Below, piece after piece: positions 54,698 to 64,000 of a stretch of 64,000 nt of DNA. A program made the position numbers and the translations under genes. The stretch spans positions 35,255,939 to 35,319,938 of the forward strand of contig OU744733.1 in the NCBI GenBank assembly GCA_916613615.1, read 5' to 3'. This DNA is from Steromphala cineraria (taxonomy: Eukaryota > Mollusca > Gastropoda > Trochida > Trochidae). The notes beneath the pieces were generated by a model. That model did not search any database. It saw only the letters and a list, made by a program, of their open reading frames with translations, and was not told the origin of the DNA. The stretch's first letter is position 1; each line of letters begins with the position of its first letter.

Positions 54698-56559
54698 AGA
54701 TACTTTATAGATTTATTTTTTGTGACAGAAATTATTTTAAATCAATTTCTTAGACACAAATTAGACATTTCAGTTTGTCCTGCGGCAGTATTTGCCCATG
54801 TTCTTCAGAATGAGGATGAATGGTTTTTTTCTTTTAAGGTATTTTGAATTATCACAATTTTAGAGTATTTTAAATGATTGCACTGGTAAATATCTTTTAA
54901 ACATTCTTTTCCATTATTATTTTTATCGCTCATATGTAAACATTACCAGTCTTTATTACCATATTTAACGATATCATATTTGCCTTGCAACTATTGTTTG
55001 CAAGAATTTTCAAATAATATCTTTCTGATATTTTAATTTTTTGGATATTCGTTTGCATCCATATTATATGGATTATTGTACTATATGGTGTCTCATAAGC
55101 CTAATATGGCCGATTGCTTTCTATTTTACATGGAATGAGTTTATGCCTATAATGTTTTATCATAATATATGTGTACTAATTGTAACAGCGAAATAAAAAA
55201 AATTATTCTTCTTCATATCAATTAAATTATATGTCACTTAGTTTGATGTCCCTACCATTATGGCACTGAAAATAAAAGTACCGAGGGTACAGAAGCTCAC
55301 CTTAAAATGAATGATGTGGTAAAATGGTTTAATTATATATGTAACCATCTTTTATATAATTGATTATGGCAGCCATCATGATTTTTTATCTTTTAAAATA
55401 CTAGTCTTCTTTTGGAAATGACTAGAGCTTGAACAAACATTAATACACGAATGATATAATCATGATAAGTTAACAAGCAGTAGGTTTTTGTATAACTTTT
55501 TTGTATATCTATGGCTGAATTGGTGACCATCTTGTACTTTTTAATCTTCAAAATGCTACTTTTATGTGGGCATCCGTATTAATTTCATTATGATATCTTG
55601 ATTGGTTTAGGTGTATCCATTTAAATGTCATTCATTACTTACAGGATGGTGGGCACTTACATTTGTTTTGTAGTGAATCATTAATATGATTTCAAGATTA
55701 TTTCACTGATGGTTATGCTGCATGGGATATTGAGAATCCCAAAAGTACAGATTTTTCAAGGAAAATGAATGACTGATTGAGAGGAAAGTCATAAACACAG
55801 CAATGCATAAGACACGTTTATTTTGTTCCATGTGACCATGAGATGTCTTTCATTAAAATATCAATTTATTTAACACTCATACAGTACTATAATGGTAAAC
55901 ATTTTTGCATTGTCAAATCAACAGAGAGATATGACAAATCAAATTTCCTTACTTTTCTTACTAAACCCTTTTCGATTTTCATCTGCATATTTATTCCACA
56001 TCAACTTATCATGTAGATTGCTAAACACAAAGCTTATTGTAGACAAGTTTTGTGTAAGTTGTTATTCTTAGAAAGAACATATCACTGTCATGAGAATACA
56101 AGTCCATAACTTTTATTGCATACACATGGGCCTTGGCCATATAGCATAATGCTCTACCATATCAATTGGGTCAGGTTGATTATGCAACAGACTAGCAGCT
56201 GACACTGTGATGCTAGCAGCCTGCCTTGGGATGTGTATTAGACAGGATAGTGGAATATCTGAACTCTGGTTGACCCCTTATGTGTGGTATTTAAAGGAAT
56301 ATAAGGGAGATACCATTGTTTAAAATTTAACATGTTTAATGTGATTTGGTTTTTGCAGCTAGTTGCCATAAAGATTTTAAACAAATTAATCAATTATGTT
56401 TGTCTTTCATCTTAATTTTTTTTAGAAACACTTAAAAATATAGAACAACTTGCACGACAATCTTAAATATTCCATATTTAAGATAATATTATGATTAGTA
56501 AGTTCAAATTAGAGAATTTATATGGTGCCAGTGATCACTTGATGAAAGCTTAAAATTTA
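54698..56559. other. AT-rich DNA downstream of HSD17B7
   Basis: No gene seen. Phrases such as CCGAGGGTACAGAAGCTCACC and TGGCAGCCATCATG recall the bivalve-style block that follows. An AATAAA-like run near 55191 could be an alternative distal poly(A) site. Confidence 0.35.
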
Positions 56560-57460
56560 ATAATAATGATGTGTCATCTGCAGCTGAAAAGTCAATATGG
56601 CTGCTATTGCGGCCATCTTGGATTCTCAAAACTGAAACGTCTACCTTTCTGTGCGGAATCACTATAGGTATAACATACTACAATATAAAAATGATATCTA
56701 GATTGGTTTAGGAGAAATAGTCTTTGTCATGAAATCTAATTGAAAATTCAATATGGCTGCCACGGCGGCCATATTGGATTCTCAAAACTTTAACGTCTAC
56801 CTTTCTGTGCGGAATGACCATAGGTATAACATACTACAATTTCAGAATGATATCTGTATTCGTTTAGAAGGAGTAGTCTTTTTCATGAAATCTAATTGAA
56901 AATTAAATATGGCTGTCATGGCGGCCATCTTGGATTCTCAAAACTGAAACGTCTACCTTTCTGTGAGGAATCACCATGGGTATAACATAATACAATTTCA
57001 GAATGATATCTGTATTCGTTTAGAAGGAGTAGTCTTTTTCATGAAATCTAATTGAAAATTCAATATGGCTGTCATGGCGGCCATCTTGGATTCTCAAAAC
57101 TGAAACGTCTACCTTTCTGTGAAGAATCACCATGGGTATAACATATTACAATTTCAGAATGATATCTGTATTCGTTTAGAAGGAGTAGTCTTTTTCATGA
57201 AATCTAATTGAAAATTCAATATGGCTGTCATGGCGGCCATCTTGGATTCTCAAAACTGAAACGTCTACCTTTCTGTGGGGAATCACCATGGGTATAACAT
57301 ACTACAATTTCAGAATGATATCTGAATTCGTTTAGGAGGAGTAGTCTTTTTCGTGAAAGTTTACGGACGGACGGACGGACAGACGGACGGACGGACGGAC
57401 GGACAGACGGACGAAGCGCCATGACATAAGCTCACATTTACTTTGTAAAGGTGAGCTAAA
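56560..57460. repeat. 156-bp tandem repeat ending in GGAC microsatellite
   Basis: GGCGGCCATCTTGGATTCTC with CGTCTACCTTTCTGTG recurs at 155-156 bp spacing, five copies. The block ends AAAGTTTACGGACGG, a GGAC/AGAC run to about 57415, then CATGACATAAGCTCAC and GTGAGCTAAAAA. A minus-strand frame with PSVR repeats is the microsatellite. Confidence 0.88.
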
Positions 57461-57950
57461 AAATCTAAAATGATTTCTCAAAGCCCAGGGCACATTAAAG
57501 GGGGTCTGCAACCTGAATTTTTAACTTCCAGAGTTTTATTAGCAGGGCCCCGAAAGAGTCGTAAATGCTCGGTAGGGATGAAATCGTTTGGTTGCGAACC
57601 GCTTACAGCTGACAGCCGGTACCAAGTTTGTGTCATGTGACCCCCCTTACCCGTCTGGATGCTCTTGTTAATGATGGTCAATGAGGTTTCACGAGCCAGG
57701 TTGTTGATCCCCTTTAAGTATTCGGTAAAAATTGAACATGTAAGCGGTTCAAAGGTTGTCAATTTACCAAAGATGGGGATAGCTGGGGAAATATTTAGAA
57801 ACACTAATTAAACATTTTTAATTAATTAAATTTTTTGCTTAGAAATTATCCTACCCTACCAGGCAATGGTGGATTTACATTTTTTTAATGCATGTATGGA
57901 TTGATAATTTATTCAATGTTCTCTATTTCCCTATATTGTTGAAAAATGTA

Positions 57951-58124
57951 CAGTAGAACACGGATATAACGAACTCCAAGGGACCAAAGAATTTAGTTCG
58001 CTATATCGGATGTTCACTATTCGCATATGATTAAAATGATATTATATATGGACAGGATTTGAAAATTTGTTCACTTTATCAGATTGTTCGTTATATCCGA
58101 GTTCGCTATATCCGTGTTCTACTG
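57951..58124. mobile_element. 174-bp TA-flanked MITE (Tc1/mariner/pogo style)
   Basis: CAGTAGAACACGGATATAAC / GAACTC and its inverse (GAGTTCGCTATATCCGTGTT / CTACTG), with TA on both sides. Internal repeats of TTCG-TATATC are present. Confidence 0.85.
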
Positions 58125-58129
58125 TATTT

Positions 58130-60000
58130 GTATACATTTCAATTCATGTATTTGCCTGATTTACAAAATATAAAAATAAAAAAATATATAAAAATTAATA
58201 AAATTGCCTTACTGCAGTGAATCAAACAAGCTTTAAAAGGCCGAAAGTGGTATTTTAAAGTTTTTAATGGTAAATTTGAAGAAAAACCTTGAAAAGTTAC
58301 AGGTCTGGACCAAAACTAACCAGCTGGCACATGGGCCTTATTTCATCCACTGATTACTGTGTGGAATATGAAAGGTCTTTAGAACCGTCTTATTTTCTCT
58401 ATAGTTTTATGACAGAGAACGATTTTATTTCGTACCTTCAAAACGTAATAGGACATTATTTTCCGAACAGAATGATATTACACTTGAGTACTTTTAAAGC
58501 ACTTTGAAACGAACTTTGCCACTTTGAACAAGATAGGTAAATTCGCTGTTAGTAAGAAAAACACGCACTTGCACGTCGCTTTTCTTATTGAAAATACGTT
58601 TAATTTTTGAATTTGTCACTTCTTGATAACGGAAAATTTTATCCTTCTAATTTTTTCACCATGAGAAAGGCTATTGATTTGTGATTCGGAAAATATTATC
58701 TTTGTTATTATTTACGGAACTTTGTCACACACGTTTGTCGTTTGTATGTCAAAGGGTCAAATTTCAATGACGTGTTAGTAATTATATATATATAAAATGC
58801 CGACACAAGCAGGGAGAAGTTTAATATCTCTTCGTTTATCATAACTGTGGATGCTATTATCCTGTAAAGTGTGCTGGAATACATTATAGAAATGGAAGAT
58901 GAAAATTGCAGTAAGAAACGCTGATGGACTATGGATCATGATTAAAACAAAACGGTTTGTAACTCTTTGCCAAACCTCAAGTACCCAAACAGTTATTTAA
59001 TTGCATTCACACACCATATATTCCTCTCGATATTTGATAACAAGACCTATCCTTAAGATTAGTTGCTGACACTCTTCTTCTCCAGGCCCCCCTCCCCTCT
59101 GCCCAACCCCCCACCCCCCTCTCTCTCAAAAATAAATCTCTTGTAAGAAGGTCTATCCCCAGGCTGAACTTAGGGTCACTTAAACAGGAAATTATAATCC
59201 TCAATAGCAGAAGTCTGTGCACAAGATTTCAGCTTTCTAGACCTTTTGCAAGATGGCCCCATGGAATATATCATGATCTAGATCTGCCACAGTATTAGTG
59301 CGGAAGACTTCAATGTAAACTCGGAACGGTTGCAATGCATCAGATATCATCATCAACAAAGACACTACCTACCTGTTGAATCAGTCAAGCTCAGTCAAGG
59401 GTATCTCATTCTCAACTCTTGTAATGTAGGCAAGTGATTGATCATTGCTGGACTTGCCATATTACATGGCATTAGCACTCACTGTTGCTAATGGCTGAAC
59501 ATTGCAAACAGTCTTAGACTTCAACTCTTTCACTCACTCAACTGAACTACATGTATTTGCATTCGACATGAGGTCATTGTAACCTAGATGAGATTACAAC
59601 TTGGACCTAGATAATTTTGAGTGATGATATCAAGACTGTCTAATCTAAAGTTTAAAAGCTTGACAAGATATGTTTGGAATGTTGTAAGTTTGTAACAATG
59701 TTAAAAATTTGTTCAAGTAAGAAATATATCATTATTCATTTGATTGACGAATTGTCACATATCATTACTAATTTTTCAAGTCTACCGTTTAACCGTGAAT
59801 AATCGCCATGCGGTTTTTAATTTCAACTACCAATTTGACCCAGCCATTATTCGAGGCAGGCAATTGTTCTTTTAGAAATTTATAATATGTGTATGAATTA
59901 TGAATAGATTCAAAACAAAACCATTAACATTGTGAATTTCTTATGTGAACATTTATTTAGAGTACTGTTCAAATGGTTATGCATTTCATAAAAATGCATT
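58130..60000. other. Intergenic DNA without a recognised gene
   Basis: A 72-codon frame at 58289-58507 has no recognisable domain. A C-rich patch lies at 59083-59125. A degraded CCGTGAATAATCGCC element is near 59784-59870. Confidence 0.35.
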
Positions 60001-61100
60001 AATGCTAGAAGAACTAAGAAAAATAGAGCCATTGGCTCTGTAGCTCATCAGGCTTCATCATCAATTATGCTGTAGAGTGTGGCCAATGTGATTCCCCCTT
60101 TGTAGAGGCTTCAGAGTCACCAATCATAAAATTAAGTATATAGGCGACAAGTTTCAGTTTTCTAGGCCTTATACTTTAGGAGAAGAAGATGAAAATAGAT
60201 TTGAAGGACGTTCCTGTTGCCTTTTATTAGGGGCAACAGGGTCACCAAAGCTACAATTCATAATCATCACTAGTCAAGGAGTCTGTACACAAAGTTTCAG
60301 CTTTCGAAGCCTCATGGTTCTGGAGAAGAAGATGAAAATAGGTTTTTAGGGCAGGGCCCCTGTGGCCCTTATTAGGGGCCACAGGGCCACCAAAGGTACA
60401 ATTTATAATCCTCACTAGCCAAGGAGTCTGTACACAAAGTTTCAGCTTTCTAGGCCTCATGGTTCTGGAGAAGAAGATGAAAATAGGTTTTTAGGGCGTG
60501 GCACCTGTGGCCCTTATTAGGGGTCACAGAGCCACTGAAACTACAATTTATAATCCTCACTAGCCAAGGAGTCTGTACACAAAGTTTCAGCTTTTTAGGC
60601 CTTATGCTTCTGGAGAAGAAGATGTAAATAGATTTTTAGGGCGTGGCCCCTGTGGCCCTTTTTTAGGGGTCACAGGGCCACCAAAGTTACAATTTATAAT
60701 CCTCACTAGCCAAGGAGTCTGTACACAAAGTTTCAGCTTTCTAGGCCTTATGCTTCTGGAGAAGAAGATGAAAATAGGTTTTTAGGGCGTGGCCCCTGTG
60801 GCCCTTATTAGGGGTCACAGGGCCACCAAAGCTACAATTTATAATCCTCACTAGCCAAGGAGTCTGTACACAAAGTTTAAGCTTTCTAGGCCTTATGGTT
60901 CTGGAGAAGAAGTCGAAATTCCACAAAGTTTACGGACGGATGGACGGACGGATGGACGGACGGACGGACGGACGGACGGACGCCGGACACCATGCCATGC
61001 CATAAGCCCATCGGGCCTTACAGGCCAGATGAGCTAAAAATTGGCTCTGTAGCTCATCAGGCATCATATCAAGTTTGCTTTATACAGGCCAGATGAGCTA
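60001..61100. repeat. 145-bp tandem repeat block 1 with GGAC microsatellite
   Basis: GTGGCCCTTATTAGGGG-CAC recurs at about 145-bp spacing (60362 onwards), each unit containing CAAGGAGTCTGTACACAAAG and GGAGAAGAAGATGAAAATAG. It ends GTTTACGGACGGATGGACGG, a GGAC run to about 60982, CCATGCCATAAGCCCATCGG and GATGAGCTAAAAA. A border phrase, GGCTCTGTAGCTCATCAGGC, occurs at both ends. Confidence 0.88.
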
Positions 61101-61249
61101 AAAATGAAACTGATGTTACCTATTGCAAGAAAACTTATAAAAAAATTACAAAACAAATGTAACGATTTCGGAATAAATTTCCTTACCCAAATGATTTATT
61201 ATTATTCAACACTTTCTAGATCGCCAATATTAGACAGTGAAAGAAGTCC

Positions 61250-62115
61250 ACACTAAAATATCCAAGGAGAAATAAATTTGCCATAGACTGTCATCTAATG
61301 GAGAAAAATAGGTTTTTAAGATTATGACCCCTGTGACCCTATTTGGGGTCATGGGGTCACGAAACCTACAGTTTAGAATCCCAATTGGCCAAGGAGTCTA
61401 CATGCAGTCTTTCATCTCAATAGACCTTTTGGAACTGAAGTTGATGATGAAAATAAGTTTTTAAGGTTGTGACCCCTGTGACCCTAATTTGGGTCATGGG
61501 GTCACGAAATCTACAATTTAGAATCCCCATTGTCCAAGGAGTCTGCACATATAAGTTAGCTCTCTAGACCTTTTGGAACTTGAGAAGAAGATGAAAATAG
61601 GTTTTTAAGGTTGTGACCCCTGTGACCCTATTTGGGGTCACAGGGTCACCAAAGTTACAAATTAGAATCCCCATTGGCCAGGGAGTCTGCACATATCATT
61701 ATTAACTCTCTAGACCTTTTGGAACTGGAGAAGAAGATGAAAATAGATTTTTGAGGTTGTGACCCCTGTGACCCTATTTGGGGTCACAGGGTCACCAAAG
61801 TTACAAATTAGAATCCCCATTGTCCAAGGAGTCTGCACATATCATTTTTAACTCTCTAGTCCTTTTGGAACTGGAGAAGAAGATGAAAATAGGTTTTTAA
61901 AGTTGTGACTCCTGTGACCCTATTTGGGGTCCCAGGTCACCAAAGTTACAAATTAGAATCTCCATATGCTAAGGTACCTGTACAAAAAATTTCAGCTCTC
62001 TAATGTGTATGGTTCATGAGGAGAAGTCGAAAGTGTCAAAAGTTTACGGACGGACGACGGACGGACGCCGGACGACGGGCCATGCCATAAGCCCATCTGG
62101 ACTTTCAGTCCTGAT
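61250..62115. repeat. 145-bp tandem repeat block 2 (diverged sister of block 1)
   Basis: Units contain CTGTGACCCTATTTGGGGTC at 144-146 bp spacing and the same GAGAAGAAGATGAAAATAG phrase. It ends with GTTTACGGACGGACGACGG and CCTGATGAGCTAAAAA. The ending is repeated once more at 62270-62360. Confidence 0.85.
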
Positions 62116-62122
62116 GAGCTAA

Positions 62123-62266
62123 AAATTGGAAGTTACATCTTTCAGGCATGCGTTAATAACAGATTAATCCCCTTGTCTTATATATATATATTTATTAATC
62201 TGACGTTGATAACAGATTAATCCCCTTGTCTTATATATATATATATTTATTAAGCTGACGTTGATA
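62123..62266. repeat. Inverted partner of 50576-50710
   Basis: AATTGGAAGTTACATCTTTC and then two units of AACAGATTAATCCCCTTGTC with TATATATA tracts, exactly the inverse layout of the block at 50576-50710. Confidence 0.85.
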
Positions 62267-62572
62267 GTGTCAAAAGTGTCAAAAGTTTACGGACGGACGA
62301 CGGACGGACGATGGGCCATGCCATAAGCCCATCTAAACTTTCAGTCCTGATGAGCTAAAAATAGAGCCATTGTGATTTCAGATACCTGTAATAAAATACA
62401 GAAATACAAATAACTCAAATGTTCAATTGATAATTTATGGTATAGAATCCAAAAGTTCACCGAGCCAAGTGACCATAAGCCTTATGCCTCTGGAGAAGAA
62501 GATGAAAATAAATTTTAATGGTGTGGACCCTGTAGTCAATTTTGGGGCCACAGGGCCACCAAAGCTATAATT

Positions 62573-63130
62573 ATCCCCCCGGCATATAATGCGGGGGGAT
62601 ATAGTCGTTGGCTCCGTTCGTCCGTCTGTCTGTGATCACATTGTTTCTGGAGCAGAACTTGAAAAGCGTTACAGCTAGCTAAATGAAACTTGGTATATTG
62701 ACTCATCATTGCATGTAGTTGTGCCTTTTGGGGTTTTCAGCTTTCTGGAATTTTTTATTTCTGCGGTTTCCATGGAAACGCAACTTAGAAATGTGCTTCC
62801 AAAGCAGAACTTGAAAACAGTTAGGCCTAGCTTAATGAAAATTGGTATGTTGACTGATCATCACATATAGTTGTGCCTTTTGGGGTTTCAACTTTTGAGA
62901 ATTTTGTATTTCCGCGGTTTCCATGGAAACGCAACTTTGAAATGTGTTTCTGAAGCAGAACTTGAAAACAGTTAGGCCTAGCTTAATGAAACTTGGTATG
63001 TTGACTGATCATCACATATAGTTGTGCCTTTTGGGGTTTTCAACTTTCTGGATTTTTTTATTTTTCCAGTTTCCATGAAAGGGCAACTCAGAATTTGAGG
63101 GCAGAATTTGGAAACCATCAGGCTAATTCA
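62573..63130. repeat. C-rich hairpin, GTCC tract and AACTTGGTAT blocks
   Basis: CCCCCCGGCATATAATGCGG forms a hairpin, then CCGTTCGTCCGTCTGTCTG. Next come about four diverged units of roughly 160-170 bp with GTTGTGCCTTTTGGGGTTTT and GGTTTCCATGGAAACGCAAC. Confidence 0.75.
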
Positions 63131-64000
63131 ATGAAACTGTTTACAAATGTGCCTTTTGTTGTTTCAAATTGCAGGGAGTTACCAATACTTTCTAAACTGT
63201 GTCTCGCGAAGGAATGAAGATGTTTTAATCAAACAGCATATTCAATCGTACAGGATAGTTGTTTTCTTCTCTCTTCACATTCACATGAGGAACATACCGG
63301 GTAACGATGGCATAACATTAGCATTTACTTATTAAAAAGACCTAGCGGTGGTTTATCATAGTCTTATGTTGTTTATTAAAAGTCAAACAAATCTAGCTGC
63401 ATGTATGAATACAACATTATTCACACAATCAGTATATCAAAATAAATGCATAAACTGATTGGAGCAGTAATAAATCAAATATATAATGTAAAGTTTGGCC
63501 ATGTGATTCCTGTTTCTTACATACAATGAATAAAGGTGTTCACACAAAATGGCCGCCAATGGATTTTATGTGAATTTTCATACTTTGTCCTCCGACTATG
63601 GATTATAACTGTATTGTGTTATGAGATTTTTGACACTATCAAAATAATCCATTTATCATTAACATACAATTAGGAATTTACTCGCTATCAATCCAGTATA
63701 ACATGTCTCTGAATTTCAAACACACTAGGTTTATCTCCATTCTACCATAACGATTTTAATCGCGAACTCTTTGTCTAAGTGGATTGCACTTTGTAAAATG
63801 TCCTTACAAAATTGAACTCGTCTGTGCCGGGGTTTGCTTCTTGGTATTTGAAAAAAAATTAGCCGTGAGCAAAGGTAAATCTATCATTGCGTGTCCATCA
63901 AATATGTATCTCACTTTCTTCAACAGCTATTAATATCGTACCGTTTAAAATGTGTGATTCCATTACTTGTTGACAATAAAGACTGAGACATCCCTATCAA
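63131..64000. other. Right-end DNA with a partial family B MITE
   Basis: 63445-63680 matches family B interior (ACACAAAATGGCCGCCAATGG) without its termini. The rest holds no recognised gene. Confidence 0.5.

Noticed and set aside
57228..57422. Minus-strand frame beginning with PSVR repeats
   Set aside because: It is the GGAC microsatellite at the end of the 156-bp tandem array.
62105..62120. CTGATGAG as a hammerhead ribozyme core
   Set aside because: No GAAAC partner or flanking stems in a plausible arrangement; the phrase is the usual end of the GAGCTAAAAA repeat block.

Overview
This window is nuclear DNA from an invertebrate animal. The genes are split by GT-AG introns, the intergenic DNA is AT-rich, and about half of the sequence or more consists of short inverted-repeat transposons, tRNA-derived SINEs and tandem repeats. 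Several repeat styles fit a lophotrochozoan, most likely a bivalve mollusc: C-rich hairpins followed by GTCC microsatellites, blocks ending in a GTTTACGGACGGAC run plus GAGCTAAAAA, and AGGTCA-rich satellites. That taxonomic call is inference from repeat style and from the HSD17B7 sequence; no species can be named.

Layout. (1) 1-12.4 kb, minus strand: a six-exon gene (2888-12318) encodes a complete 258-residue secreted chymotrypsin-fold protein. The catalytic His is replaced by Arg and the catalytic Ser by Gln, so it is a serine protease homolog (pseudoprotease). Its third intron is filled by about 81 copies of a 43-bp unit, each carrying a copy of the exon 3 splice donor. A 31-nt signal-peptide exon of the same length and phase at 274-304 suggests a paralog that continues beyond the left edge. 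(2) 12.4-31 kb: no gene recognised. It holds several inverted-repeat elements, a SINE, and a 30-bp minisatellite of about 6 kb that is open in two forward frames and is split by a foldback element. (3) 31-35.3 kb, plus strand: a truncated LINE, then the last three exons of a small single-pass membrane protein whose 5' end was not found. (4) 38.7-53.6 kb, plus strand: a complete ten-exon HSD17B7 orthologue (334 residues) with all SDR catalytic motifs. Its introns hold many mobile elements, inverted repeats flanking exon 8, and a satellite of about 2 kb dense in AGGTCA half-sites. (5) 53.6-64 kb: no gene seen, only elements and tandem repeats with 145- and 156-bp monomers.

The three genes do not form an evident pathway: one is a digestive- or immune-type secreted pseudoprotease, one a membrane protein of unknown role, and one a sterol/steroid 3-keto/17-keto reductase. 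All exon boundaries were read by eye from splice signals and reading-frame continuity; no transcript data were available.
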